From: Azovibrio restrictus DSM 23866
GTDB lineage: Bacteria; Pseudomonadota; Gammaproteobacteria; Burkholderiales; Rhodocyclaceae
Direction of reading: 5' to 3'
Assembly: GCF_000429665.1 (NCBI RefSeq)
Contig: NZ_AUCH01000005.1
Location: 62,001-126,000, forward strand
DNA length: 64,000 bases
The notes beneath the pieces were generated by a model, which was not told the DNA's origin, made no database searches, and worked only from the letters and a program-made list of their open reading frames with translations. Below are positions 42,800 through 51,929 of the stretch, one piece after another. How positions within the stretch are numbered: the stretch's first letter is position 1; each line of letters begins with the position of its first letter. Made by a program: the position numbers and the translations under genes.

Positions 42800-43573
42800 A
42801 TGAGCACCGCCGTCATTTCCCCTCCCGTCGAGAAGCCCCAGGCCGTCCTGGTCGAGCAGGGATTCAGCCGCAGCCTCCAGGAACTCCTGGAGGACTGCAT
42901 CTACCTGCTCTTCATGCTGCGCAACGGCAACTCCCCGGGGGCTCCGGCGGACTTCGGGCCCCGGGTGGACCAGGCCCTGGCCCAGTTCGAAACCCAGGCC
43001 CGCAACCTGGGCAAGGCCAGTGCCGCCATCGAGGAAGCCAAGTACGCCTTCTGCGCCCTGATGGACGAGATCGTGCTGGCCTCGGAGTTCGAAATCCGTG
43101 AACAATGGGAGCGGGCCCCCCTGCAGCTGCGCCTGTTCGGCGAGCACCTGGCGGGGGAGCGCTTCTTCGACAAGCTGGACCTGCTGCGCCTGGACCCGGT
43201 AGCGAACCTGGAGGTGCTGGAGGTGTATTACACCTGCCTGCTGCTCGGCTTCCAGGGCAAGTACCTGCTGGAAGGCAGCGAAAAGCTCAACTACCTGATC
43301 ACCCGCATCGGCCAGGAAATCACCCATGCCCGGGGCAAGAGCGAGTTCGCGCCCCACTGGCGGCTGCCCCAGCGCTTCCAGCAATATGTCCGCGACGACC
43401 TGCCCCTGTGGCTGTACTTCGCCCTGCTGGCTCTGGTGGTGACGGTGCTGTTCTTCGTCTACCTGTGGCTGCTGCAGGGGGAGACCGACACCCTGAAGGA
43501 ATTCCAGGCCCGCCCCGCCCTGTCGGAGCCCCTGGCACCGGGGGCCGCCGAGCCGCCCCGCACCCGCATCTAG
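42800..43573 (+). CDS. tssL: T6SS inner-membrane protein TssL (DotU)
   Basis: Inner-membrane component that recruits the baseplate. 257 residues, with a cytoplasmic DotU domain (YAFCALMDEIVLASEFEIRE, ARGKSEFAPHWRLPQRF) and one C-terminal membrane helix (LYFALLALVVTVLFFVYLWL). There is no C-terminal OmpA-like wall-binding domain, so peptidoglycan attachment must come from another protein, perhaps the lipoprotein at 31003-31446. Confidence 0.95.
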   Translation: MSTAVISPPVEKPQAVLVEQGFSRSLQELLEDCIYLLFMLRNGNSPGAPADFGPRVDQALAQFETQARNLGKASAAIEEAKYAFCALMDEIVLASEFEIREQWERAPLQLRLFGEHLAGERFFDKLDLLRLDPVANLEVLEVYYTCLLLGFQGKYLLEGSEKLNYLITRIGQEITHARGKSEFAPHWRLPQRFQQYVRDDLPLWLYFALLALVVTVLFFVYLWLLQGETDTLKEFQARPALSEPLAPGAAEPPRTRI

Positions 43574-43586
43574 GCCGCCTTTTTCC

Positions 43587-44075
43587 ATGCGTTCCGAACA
43601 CCAGCGCCTGCTGGTCCGGCCTTCCGTGCTGGACCGCCTGCTCGACGACCAGCCGCGGATTCCCACGGACACCACCCAGCAGCTGGCCGCCGACCTGGGG
43701 CGCCTCAAGCACGCGGTGGCCCGGGATCTGGAGGCCCTGCTCAATTCCCGTTGCGTGGATGTGGACGAGCTGATCGACGAATACCCCGAGGTCCTGGATT
43801 CGGTCCTGGATTTCGGCATTACCGACCTCTCCAGCCTCAGCCTCCTGGACCCGGGCGACCGGGATTTCCTGCGCGACAAGATCCGCATCGCCATCGAGCG
43901 TCATGAACCCCGTCTCGAAGGGGTGAAGGTCAGCCTGGAGGCGCCCAGCGGCATCGAGCGCATGCTCAAGTTCCGGGTCGACGCCATCCTGCGCATCCTG
44001 CCTTCCCGGCCCCCGGTGAGCTTCAATGCCACCTTGCAGCCCTCCTCCAATTCCTGCCAGATCCGGGAAACCTGA
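43587..44075 (+). CDS. tssE: T6SS baseplate protein TssE
   Basis: gp25-like baseplate wedge protein, 162 residues. Shows the family segments LVRPSVLDRLLDDQPR, VARDLEALLNSR, YPEVLDSVLDFGITDLSSLS and the ERHEPRLEGVKVSL block. tssF starts at the base after its stop codon. Confidence 0.95.
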   Translation: MRSEHQRLLVRPSVLDRLLDDQPRIPTDTTQQLAADLGRLKHAVARDLEALLNSRCVDVDELIDEYPEVLDSVLDFGITDLSSLSLLDPGDRDFLRDKIRIAIERHEPRLEGVKVSLEAPSGIERMLKFRVDAILRILPSRPPVSFNATLQPSSNSCQIRET

Positions 44076-45935
44076 ATGCTCAAAGAACTGCTGCCCTACT
44101 ACGAGCGGGAGCTGACCTACCTGCGGGAACTGTCCGGAGAATTCGCCCAGCGCTATCCCAAGATCGCCCGGCGCCTGCTGCTGGACGGCAATCAGAGCGA
44201 AGATCCCCACGTGGAGCGGATGATCGAGGGCTTCGCCTTTCTGGCGGCGCGCATCCACCGCAAGCTGGATGACGAGTTTCCGGAAATCACCGAGGCCTTC
44301 CTGCAGGTCCTCTATCCCCATTACACCCAGCCCTTCCCCTCCTGCACCATCCTGCAGCTGGAAGTGGACCCGGGCAGTTCGGAAATCAGCCAGAAGGCCG
44401 TGGTGCCCCGCCACCACCCGGTGCTTTCTCCGCCGGTGGGCGGCGTCACCTGCCAGTTCCGCACCTGCTATCCCACTGAGCTCTGGCCCCTGACCCTGAA
44501 CCAGGTGCGCCTGCAGGTGAACCAGGGCTCCGACTACCTGCAACGGCTCTGCCCCCAGGCGGCGGCCACCATCAGCCTGGATTTCCGCCTGCACGGCCAG
44601 CAGCAGTTCAAGAAGCTGGGCCTGGATCGCCTGCGTTTCTTCCTGGACGGGGACCCGGGTCTGATGGCCCTGCTCTACGAACTGCTGCTCATGAACACCC
44701 TGCAGCTGCGGGTCAGCGACGGCAGCGACGATCCCCGGCACACGGCCCTGCTGCCCGCCAGCTGCATTGCACCGGTGGGTTTTGCTGCCGACGAGGGACT
44801 GATCGATTACGACAAGCGCTCCTTCATGGGCTACCGGCTGCTCACCGAGTATTTCGCCTTTCCCGAGAAATTCCTGTTCGTGGACTTCACGGGCCTGGAC
44901 CATCCGGCTCTGCAGCACGAGGGCGACAGCCTGCGCATCCAGATCTTCCTGAGTAATTTCGGGGACGGCGAACGCCATACCCGTCTGGCCCAGACCCTGG
45001 GAGCCGCCAACTTCAAGCTCGGCTGCACCCCGGCCATCAACCTCTTCAAGCAGGCTGCCGATCCCATCCGCATCAGCCACCAGCGCACCACCTACCCGGT
45101 CTCGGCCGATGGCCGCCGGCCCCGGGCCTACGAGATCATCAGCATCGATTCGGTGGCCTACGTGGAAAAGGACGGCAGCCACGAAAGCGCCCGGCGGGTG
45201 CCGCCCTTCTACGCCATCGAGCACGGTGTCGCCGGGGAGGAGCAGCGCTTCTACTGGTACGCCACCCGGGAGGCGGCGGTGCTCGAGGAAGACAAGGGTA
45301 CCGATCTGGAAATCGCTTTTGTGGACAGCCATTTCACCCCCCACAGGCCGGAGCTGGAAGTGCTTTCCCTGGACCTGACCTGCAGCAACAGGGACCTGCC
45401 GGAACAGCTCCAGTTCGGCGGCAGCAGCGGCGGCACCCAGGCGGATTTCACTCTGCCCCAGTTCGCCCTGGTGAAGCGGGTCCGCCTGCTGCGCAAGCCC
45501 ACCGCAACCCTGCGCCCCCCGGCCAAGGCCAGCCTGCACTGGCGCCTGATTTCCCACCTCTCCCTGAACCACCTGTCCATCGTGGAACAGGGGCGGGCGG
45601 CGCTGCAGGAACTGCTCAGCCTCTACAACCACACCCAGTCCTCGATGATTTCCCGGCAGATCCAGGGCATCGTCACCATCGAAAGCCGGCCCGCCACCAC
45701 CCGGGTGCATAGCCGCCACTTCTCGGGCTTCGTGCGGGGCGTGGATATCACCCTCACCCTGGACGAAAACGCCTTCGTGGGCAGCGGCATGGTCATCTTC
45801 GGCGCCGTGCTGGAGCGTTTCTTCGCCCTCTACTGCGGCCCCAACAATTTCACCCGACTCAAGCTGCGCAGCCGCCAGCAGGAACAGGACATCGCTCAAT
45901 GGCCAGCCCGAGCCGGCGAAGCCATCGTGATCTGA
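44076..45935 (+). CDS. tssF: T6SS baseplate protein TssF
   Basis: Baseplate wedge protein, 619 residues. It begins MLKELLPYYERELTYLRELS and contains the family blocks FAQRYPKIARRLLLDGNQSE, RMIEGFAFLAARIHRKLDDE and LTCSNRDLPEQLQFGG. Starts directly after tssE; the last 37 bases overlap tssG in another frame. Confidence 0.96.
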   Translation: MLKELLPYYERELTYLRELSGEFAQRYPKIARRLLLDGNQSEDPHVERMIEGFAFLAARIHRKLDDEFPEITEAFLQVLYPHYTQPFPSCTILQLEVDPGSSEISQKAVVPRHHPVLSPPVGGVTCQFRTCYPTELWPLTLNQVRLQVNQGSDYLQRLCPQAAATISLDFRLHGQQQFKKLGLDRLRFFLDGDPGLMALLYELLLMNTLQLRVSDGSDDPRHTALLPASCIAPVGFAADEGLIDYDKRSFMGYRLLTEYFAFPEKFLFVDFTGLDHPALQHEGDSLRIQIFLSNFGDGERHTRLAQTLGAANFKLGCTPAINLFKQAADPIRISHQRTTYPVSADGRRPRAYEIISIDSVAYVEKDGSHESARRVPPFYAIEHGVAGEEQRFYWYATREAAVLEEDKGTDLEIAFVDSHFTPHRPELEVLSLDLTCSNRDLPEQLQFGGSSGGTQADFTLPQFALVKRVRLLRKPTATLRPPAKASLHWRLISHLSLNHLSIVEQGRAALQELLSLYNHTQSSMISRQIQGIVTIESRPATTRVHSRHFSGFVRGVDITLTLDENAFVGSGMVIFGAVLERFFALYCGPNNFTRLKLRSRQQEQDIAQWPARAGEAIVI

Positions 45936-46996
45936 TCCGGGAGCTCGTCGCCGACGGCCCTCGCTTCAAGTTCTTCCAGGCCGTGCGACTGCTGGGCCTG
46001 GGGAGGGCGGACGACCAGGAAGGGGAGATTCCGCCGGAGCTGCGTTTCCGTTCCCTGCTCTCCCTGGCCTTTCCGCCCAGCGAGATCACCCGGGTGGAGC
46101 GGGAGGTTGCCCGGGCGCCCGGGCTGACCGATACGCCACCCCCCGAGGGCGAGGAGGCGGTGTCCCCTGGCCAGGAGGACGAGCGGCTCTCCATGACCGT
46201 GGCCTTCATGGGCATGACCGGTCCCGCCGGGGTGCTGCCCACCGCCTACACGGAACTGCTGCTGGAGCGGCGCAACCAGTACCGGGACCACAGCGCCCAC
46301 CGCTTCCTGGACATCTTCACCCACCGGGCCGTAAGCCTGTTCTACCAGGCCTGGCGCAAGCACCTGTTCTACCTGCCCTATGAAGCCGGCGGGCCGGACC
46401 GGTTCTCGCGCAACATCCTCGACATCGTCGGAGTGGGGCTGCGTCACCTGCAGCAGCGCCTGATCCACGAAGGGCAGGGGATACCCGACCGGTTCCTCAT
46501 CCACTACGCGGGGCTACTGTCGCAAAAACCCATCTCGGCCGTGAATATCGCTGCCGTGGTCTCCGGCTACTTTGCCGTGCCTGCCAGGCTGGACCAGTAC
46601 ATCGGCCAGTGGATCCATTTTCCCCAGGAGGAACAGACCCGGCTCGGGCACCAGGCCAACAGCCTGGGCAGTTCAGCCTTCGTCGGGGAGCGCCAGTGGG
46701 ATAGGCAGAACAAGACCCGCATGGAGCTGGGGCCCCTGAGCTATCCGGAATTCCTGCAGTTCATGCCGGGCGAACGGGGACTGGCGGCCCTGCGGGAGCT
46801 GCTGCAGTTCTGCCTGGGGCTGACCACCGACTGTGACGTGCGCCTGGTCCTCCGCAAGGAAGAAATTCCCCCTCCCGTCATTGCCCGGGACCAACCCCTG
46901 CGCTTGGGCCTCAACTCCTGGCTGGACGCCCCCGTCCGCAGCCGGGACGTGGATGACGTGGAGTTCGTGGTGCTGAGCCACGGGGCGGTCGGCTGA
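45899..46996 (+). CDS. tssG: T6SS baseplate protein TssG
   Basis: Baseplate wedge protein, 365 residues. Shows VADGPRFKFFQAVRLLGLGR, LTVAFMGMTGPAGVLPTAYT-like text (SMTVAFMGMTGPAGVLPTAY) and LGHQANSLGSSAFVGERQWD. Overlaps tssF, a common feature of this pair. Last gene of the plus-strand T6SS operon; transcription then meets the minus-strand cargo genes with no obvious terminator. Confidence 0.95.
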   Translation: MASPSRRSHRDLIRELVADGPRFKFFQAVRLLGLGRADDQEGEIPPELRFRSLLSLAFPPSEITRVEREVARAPGLTDTPPPEGEEAVSPGQEDERLSMTVAFMGMTGPAGVLPTAYTELLLERRNQYRDHSAHRFLDIFTHRAVSLFYQAWRKHLFYLPYEAGGPDRFSRNILDIVGVGLRHLQQRLIHEGQGIPDRFLIHYAGLLSQKPISAVNIAAVVSGYFAVPARLDQYIGQWIHFPQEEQTRLGHQANSLGSSAFVGERQWDRQNKTRMELGPLSYPEFLQFMPGERGLAALRELLQFCLGLTTDCDVRLVLRKEEIPPPVIARDQPLRLGLNSWLDAPVRSRDVDDVEFVVLSHGAVG

Positions 46997-47035
46997 GGCG
47001 ATTTCCCCCTGGCAGTCGCGGGGTACTGTTCCGGG

Positions 47036-47419
47036 TCAGCGCCCGGCCCCTTCCTCTGGCTCCTTGGATTCCTCTAGCAGCGGCTCATAGAGACGCAGAT
47101 GGCTGTCCGTGATGATGTTGTCCCGGGTGTGGATGATGCAGAACACGGAGGTTTCCGGCGCAATGCCAGGAAATGCCCGTATATACTCAGCGCCTTCCTT
47201 GTTCGAGGTGATCAAGGTGAACTTGATGCCGGCTATATCCCCATTGGCCCGGTTGAATTCATCCATGCTCATCCCGGGCCGGGCCATGGCGCAGGTCGTT
47301 TCGGCCTTGTGTCTCGAGTGCCATGCAAATAAAGCCATGAAGGCGATGATGCCGGTGATGACCGTGGTGATGGCGATGACTATGCCGTTCCTGACACTAT
47401 GGGTTTTGTTGTCGGCCAT
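47036..47419 (-). CDS. Membrane-anchored small protein, second copy of a tandem pair
   Basis: 127 residues, one membrane helix (VIAITTVITGIIAFMALFAW) and a presumably periplasmic C-terminal domain (ETTCAMARPGMSMDEFNRAN, VFCIIHTRDNIITDSHLRLY) with two cysteines that may pair. I do not recognise the family. It is a close paralogue of the gene at 47422-47799, differing in a three-residue indel and scattered substitutions. Position at the end of a probable effector operon suggests an immunity or accessory role for a T6SS toxin acting at the membrane. Confidence 0.65.
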   Translation of the reverse strand: MADNKTHSVRNGIVIAITTVITGIIAFMALFAWHSRHKAETTCAMARPGMSMDEFNRANGDIAGIKFTLITSNKEGAEYIRAFPGIAPETSVFCIIHTRDNIITDSHLRLYEPLLEESKEPEEGAGR

Positions 47420-47765
47420 TTTTATTCCTCCATTCCCCTGGCCCCTTCTTCTGGCTCCTGGGGCTCCTCTGGCAGCGGCTCACCATAGAGACGCAGATGG
47501 CTGTCCGTGATGATGTTGTCCCGGGTGTGGATGACGCAGAACACGGTGGTTTCCGGCGCAATTCCAGGAAATGCCCGTGAATACTCAGTGCCTTCCTTGT
47601 TCGAGGAGAACCTGGTGCCGGCTATATCCCCATTGGCCCGGTTGAATTCATCCATGCTCATCCCGGGCCGGGCCATGGCGCAGGTCGTTTCGGCCTCGTG
47701 CCTCGAGTGCCATGCAAATAAAGCCATGAAGGCGATGATGCCGGTGATGATGGCAAGGCCGATGC
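47091..47765. repeat. Tandem gene duplication (about 280 bases per copy)
   Basis: The segment starting at 47091 recurs at 47489 (offset 398, later 389 because of a nine-base difference) and runs to about 47765. By eye the copies are highly alike, including long identical runs across the AMARPGMSMDEFNRANGDIA region, pointing to a recent duplication. Confidence 0.8.
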
Positions 47766-47799
47766 CGTTCTTGATCTTGTTGATTTTCTGCGGGCTCAT
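47422..47799 (-). CDS. Membrane-anchored small protein, first copy of a tandem pair
   Basis: 125 residues from the ATG at 47799 (MSPQKINKIKNGIGLAIITG). One membrane helix, then the same periplasmic domain as its neighbour (HSRHEAETTCAMARPGMSMD) and a proline/glutamate-rich C-terminus. Its start overlaps the stop of the upstream membrane protein (ATGA), and the paralogue follows two bases after its stop, so the three are one unit. Family unknown; duplicated genes of this kind next to effectors are often immunity genes. Confidence 0.65.
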   Translation of the reverse strand: MSPQKINKIKNGIGLAIITGIIAFMALFAWHSRHEAETTCAMARPGMSMDEFNRANGDIAGTRFSSNKEGTEYSRAFPGIAPETTVFCVIHTRDNIITDSHLRLYGEPLPEEPQEPEEGARGMEE

Positions 47800-48620
47800 T
47801 TTTTTGTCCTGCGCCGTTTTTTTCCGGCTGAGGTCGAGGCGGCGGGCGCCTCGGGGGTGGCGGGTGTGGCCAGCGCTTCGGGGTGGCAGAGCCAGCGGGC
47901 CAGGGGGAGCTGGCGTCGTTGCTCCCGGATGGCCGCCAGGGGAAAGCGGCTGAAGTGCAGGCCGTGCTGGCGCTCGTACTTTCTGAGCTGCCAGAGCTGG
48001 GTAATTTCGGCGCCGCACTTGAACATGGTGAAGGTGGCGATGGCTAGCAAGAGCGGCAGCAGCAGAAGCAGTAGGGAAAAACGCCCGAAGCCCAAGGCAT
48101 CGACTATTGCTGCACCGCCAATCCCAAGGGGGATGAGCAGCTTTTGCCAGGTGCTCACTGGAGGAGGTGGAGCGTGCTTCAGCAGCTGCTGCTTAAGATC
48201 CACCCTCTGTTGGAGCCAGGCTTCCGGATTGGCACTCATGGCGAGGCGCCCGTTCCGGACCCCGATCAGGCCCGCCAGCGCCATGCCCACGAGGCTGTAC
48301 AGGGCCACCCGGACGGCCAGTTCTGCTGCCCCCATGAGGATGGAGAAACAGGCGCCGATGCAGCCCAGGACAATGGAAAGCACGAGCAGGGTGACCCATA
48401 TGTTCCCGCCCATGGAGCTCAGGGTGCCCTGGCGCGAACGGTATTGTTCCCAGGCCCCGAACATCCCGGCAGCCGCAGCAAAGGCAGTGTAGGCCCAGAT
48501 TCCCGGCTCGATGCCGTAGGGAGCGAGGGCAGCAAAGGGAATCGTGATGCCCATCCCGAGGTAGGTCAGCGCCATATGCCTGAGCTGAAAGGGGAGCGCT
48601 TCATTAGTCCTTGTTTTCAT
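47796..48620 (-). CDS. Multi-pass membrane protein, candidate immunity protein
   Basis: 274 residues with about six membrane helices in two groups: residues 14-60 (HMALTYLGMGITIPFAALAP), 72-120 (NIWVTLLVLSIVLGCIGACF, VALYSLVGMALAGLIGV) and 162-198 (FSLLLLLLPLLLAIATFTMF). The C-terminus is a basic, alanine-rich tail ending KKRRRTKK. No known family recognised. It directly follows the candidate pore-forming effector gene; immunity to pore-forming toxins is usually given by such inner-membrane proteins, hence the suggestion. Confidence 0.6.
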   Translation of the reverse strand: MKTRTNEALPFQLRHMALTYLGMGITIPFAALAPYGIEPGIWAYTAFAAAAGMFGAWEQYRSRQGTLSSMGGNIWVTLLVLSIVLGCIGACFSILMGAAELAVRVALYSLVGMALAGLIGVRNGRLAMSANPEAWLQQRVDLKQQLLKHAPPPPVSTWQKLLIPLGIGGAAIVDALGFGRFSLLLLLLPLLLAIATFTMFKCGAEITQLWQLRKYERQHGLHFSRFPLAAIREQRRQLPLARWLCHPEALATPATPEAPAASTSAGKKRRRTKK

Positions 48621-48716
48621 GGATGAACCAGGGGAATTTCAGGCGTGTTGAAGCCCTGTTCTGCGGTTCTTTCAGCGTAGGGAAAGTGTCGCCAGCCGCC
48701 CGGCATTCGCGGGGGG

Positions 48717-49757
48717 TTACTGGAGAGCGGCTTGAAGGTCCTTGGCCGTATCGCTGTTGCTCCAGACGGCCTGAACCAGGATGCCAACGCCAAGCCCCAG
48801 CAGGATCACCGGCCAGCCGCTCAGGGCCAGGGCCACCCCTATCCCCTGGGCGGCCGCGAACCCCACTCCTCGGGCGATGCCGATACCGGCCGCCAGGCCG
48901 GCAGCATTGCCCAGCTGGTTCTTGGCCGAGTCGGCCACGAAGTTGCGCCCCTTGAAGCCGGCGATGTGGCGCTGGCCCTGGGCATCCACTTCGAACTGGA
49001 TGTTGTTGTAGGTATCCAGGGCCAGGGTTGGCGCGAAGGTGAGGATGCCGGTGCCGACCTTGCCCGTGGCCCAGCCGAAGCGCCGGCTCATGGAGTCTGT
49101 GGCGGCCACGGTGCCGGCCCGGCGCAGGTCCTGGGGCGAGGTGTTGCGCCAGGCGGTGGAATGGGCGGAGCCCTTGGCTCCCGGGCGCCAGTCGGCAGCC
49201 GGGCGGATGGGGGTCAGGGTTTGCAGGGGCAGGCCTTTCACCCGCAGGCGCACCCGGGGTCGCCCCTTGCCCTTGTTGGCGTTGTACAGCTCCATGTGGG
49301 GGCTGATGCGCACGCTCTGGGCCGTGCCTGCCGCCACCTGGCGGGCGCCCGCCTGCAGGCGGGCCTTGTTCCTGATCTCCTGGGCGAAGACATCGCCCGC
49401 CTGGGCCAGGGTGGTGGAATTGCCGAGGATGTTGCCGGGCCCCAGGGCTGCGCCCGTCAGTTCCGAACCCAGGCCCGCGCCGCCCCACTGGCCCAGCAAG
49501 TACTCCCCCAGCCAGGAATGCTGCGCCAGCTGTTGCGGCTGCTGCACCTGCAGTTGCCGGATCAACTGCAGGGCCAGGGGATCATCCAGGTCGAATTCCC
49601 CGTCCAGGGTTTCCATTCCCGCGTCCCAGCCGGCCGGGCAGCTCTGGGCCGTGCTCGAATGCAGGCGGGACAGGCGGGTTTCCCGCTGGTAAGTGATGAA
49701 TTCGAAGTTGAGTCTGGTGGCCTGGCGCAGGGCTATCCGCTGGGCTTCGGTGGGCAT
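48717..49757 (-). CDS. Candidate pore-forming T6SS effector
   Basis: 346-residue protein without signal peptide, not recognised as a known family. The N-terminal two thirds are soluble and arginine-rich (GKGRPRVRLRVKGLPLQTLT). The C-terminal 62 residues hold a long glycine-rich hydrophobic hairpin (AAGLAAGIGIARGVGFAAAQ, then WPVILLGLGVGILVQAVW) ending in a short polar tail, the layout of colicin-type pore-forming toxins. It is divergent from vgrG with 275 bases between, and is followed by a multi-pass membrane protein. This supports a membrane-targeting cargo effector, but no MIX, PAAR or other targeting domain is visible, so the function is an inference. Confidence 0.55.
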   Translation of the reverse strand: MPTEAQRIALRQATRLNFEFITYQRETRLSRLHSSTAQSCPAGWDAGMETLDGEFDLDDPLALQLIRQLQVQQPQQLAQHSWLGEYLLGQWGGAGLGSELTGAALGPGNILGNSTTLAQAGDVFAQEIRNKARLQAGARQVAAGTAQSVRISPHMELYNANKGKGRPRVRLRVKGLPLQTLTPIRPAADWRPGAKGSAHSTAWRNTSPQDLRRAGTVAATDSMSRRFGWATGKVGTGILTFAPTLALDTYNNIQFEVDAQGQRHIAGFKGRNFVADSAKNQLGNAAGLAAGIGIARGVGFAAAQGIGVALALSGWPVILLGLGVGILVQAVWSNSDTAKDLQAALQ

Positions 49758-50032
49758 GGCTGTATTCCGGGGGGATGGTTTTTGATGGCTGGGCTTTTCT
49801 TGCGTGGCAAGAATGAGGTGTTTATGTCTTTCGTAGGGTGTGGGCTGGGTGTTGGTGTTGTTGCTAGTGCTTTGTTTATTAATGAATTAAGTGTTTTGCT
49901 GGGTATTTGCTATGACTTTGGTAATGCTGGACAGATAAGCATGGACTCCAATAGCATATGCCATTTTTATTGTTCTGGCACTCTGTCCGGGTGCCGGCCT
50001 CCCTACCCGTACATATCATCCGGAGTCGTCAC

Positions 50033-51910
50033 ATGCTGGAGCAGGAAATCTTCGAGCGGCTGACCCTGCGTCAGGACACGCGCTTGATGAAGGTCTATTT
50101 CCCCAAGGAAGACGGCCCGTCGGCGCGCTTGCTCCTGAACCGTTTTGACGGGACGGAAAGCCTGTCGAGCGACTTCACTTACACCCTGGAGCTGATCAGC
50201 GACGACGCGCGGGTGGAGCTCAAGGACGTGATGGGCAAGATGGTGACGGTGGAACTGAAGCGAGCCAGCGGTGGGCCCCGGTACTTCAACGGTCACGTCT
50301 TCGACTTCAGCCTGCTGCGCACGGACGGGGGACTGGCCTATTACGCGATGACCCTGCGGCCCTGGACGGCGTTCCTGCAGCGGCGGCAGAACAACTACAT
50401 CTTTCACGAAAAGACGACCCGGCAGGCCCTGGAAAAGATCTTCGGGGACTACGCGGAACAGAAGGCGGAATTCCGGACCGCGGGGGGCAAGACCCACACC
50501 TTCCGGGTCCAGTGGGACGAGACGGACTACAACTACCTGCACCGCCGGATGGAAGAAGAAGGGTGGTTCTACTGGTACGAGCACAGCCGTAACAGCCACA
50601 CCCTGATCATCCACGACGACTCGAGGCTGGCGCCGGACATCGACGACGGCCCCATCGTGCGCTTCCACAACGATAGTACGGTGCTGGAGCACGACTCCAT
50701 CACCGACTGGTCGCCGGTGCGGCGGGTGGTCTCGGGGAAAGTGTCCCTGTCCAGCTTCGACTTCAAGCAGCCCAAGCCCATGCACGCCAGCACGGAGACC
50801 CACAACCGCCAGGGGCAGGTGAAAGACCACGAAATCTACAAATACTCGGGGGCCTTCGGCTTTGTGGACCTGGGGCAGGGCAACCGGCTGGCGACCCGGC
50901 AGATGGAAGAAATCGAACTGCTGGGCAAGGAATTCCTGCTGGGCGGCAACTGCCGGCAGCTGCAGCCGGGGCGGTGCTTCGAACTCTCCGGGCACTTCGA
51001 ACACAACAAGAAAGACGCGGCGGACCGGCGCTTCCTGATCCTGGAAACTCTGCACCACGGAGACAACAACTACCTGCAGGAAGTGGGGGGCGAAGCGGTG
51101 TACCACAACCGGGCGACGGTGATCCGCAAGCTGATCCCGTTCCGGGCGGGGGTGGGGCACAACAGCCAGCAACCGAAGATCTACGGCATCCAGAGCGCCA
51201 TCGTGGTAGGCCCGCCGGGAGAAGAGATCTACAGCGACAAATACGGCCGGGTGAAAGTGCAGTTTCACTGGGACCGGGAAGGAAAATACGACGACAAGAG
51301 CTCCTGCTGGGTGCGGGTGGCGAGCACCTGGGCGGGGAGCAACTTCGGCGCCATGAGCGTGCCGCGGATAGGGCAGGAAGTGCTGGTGCAATGGCTGGAC
51401 GGGAACCCGGACCTACCGATCATCACGGGGCGTGTGTACAACGAAGCGAACATGCCGCCCTGGGAACTGCCGGGCAACCAGACCCAGACGGGGATCCTGA
51501 GCCGGTCGAGCAAGGGCGGGGGGTATGAGAACGCCAATGCCCTGCGTTTCGAGGACAAGAAGGGGCAGGAGGAGGTCTGGTTGCATGCGGAGCGCAACCA
51601 GCGCATCGAAGTGGAGCATGACGAGTCCACCAGCATCGGCAACAACCGCAGCCAGACCGTAGGTGGGACGCATACAGAAACCATCGGTGGCAACACCACC
51701 ATCACCACCACAGGGCAGACACCCACAGGGGAGGGTTTGCCGGGAGACATCCTGATCGAATCCAAGCAGGGAAAGATAACCCTGCGTGCTGCAACACAGA
51801 TCATTTTTGAGGTGGGGGGCAGCACCATCGTCATGAATAGTGACGGCACCATCCTGATCAATGGGCCCACCCATGTGGACATCAATCCCAACGTCAAAGA
51901 CCCAGAGTAA
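50033..51910 (+). CDS. vgrG: T6SS spike protein VgrG (TssI)
   Basis: Trimeric spike that tips the Hcp tube. 625 residues from the ATG at 50033 (MLEQEIFERLTLRQDTRLMK); the frame is open further upstream but that DNA is AT-rich control sequence. The gp27-like part (FTYTLELISDDARVELKDVM, TDYNYLHRRMEEEGWFYWYE) is followed by the gp5 OB fold (DKYGRVKVQFHWDREGKYDD, GQEVLVQWLDGNPDLPIITG) and a short beta-helix (GDILIESKQGKITLRAATQI). No extra effector domain. The downstream chaperone and PAAR-Rhs genes show that it carries the Rhs protein. Confidence 0.96.
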   Translation: MLEQEIFERLTLRQDTRLMKVYFPKEDGPSARLLLNRFDGTESLSSDFTYTLELISDDARVELKDVMGKMVTVELKRASGGPRYFNGHVFDFSLLRTDGGLAYYAMTLRPWTAFLQRRQNNYIFHEKTTRQALEKIFGDYAEQKAEFRTAGGKTHTFRVQWDETDYNYLHRRMEEEGWFYWYEHSRNSHTLIIHDDSRLAPDIDDGPIVRFHNDSTVLEHDSITDWSPVRRVVSGKVSLSSFDFKQPKPMHASTETHNRQGQVKDHEIYKYSGAFGFVDLGQGNRLATRQMEEIELLGKEFLLGGNCRQLQPGRCFELSGHFEHNKKDAADRRFLILETLHHGDNNYLQEVGGEAVYHNRATVIRKLIPFRAGVGHNSQQPKIYGIQSAIVVGPPGEEIYSDKYGRVKVQFHWDREGKYDDKSSCWVRVASTWAGSNFGAMSVPRIGQEVLVQWLDGNPDLPIITGRVYNEANMPPWELPGNQTQTGILSRSSKGGGYENANALRFEDKKGQEEVWLHAERNQRIEVEHDESTSIGNNRSQTVGGTHTETIGGNTTITTTGQTPTGEGLPGDILIESKQGKITLRAATQIIFEVGGSTIVMNSDGTILINGPTHVDINPNVKDPE

Positions 51911-51929
51911 ATAACAAGGAATCAGCCTC

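Noticed and set aside
49820..50010. Sigma-54 promoter before vgrG
   Set aside because: TGGCAC and TTGC elements exist but not at the required GG-N10-GC spacing.
49785..50063. Possible small membrane peptide upstream of vgrG (VFMSFVGCGLGVGVVASALF)
   Set aside because: No ribosome site, runs through the vgrG start in another frame, and AT-rich control DNA easily gives such strings. Treated as the vgrG promoter region.
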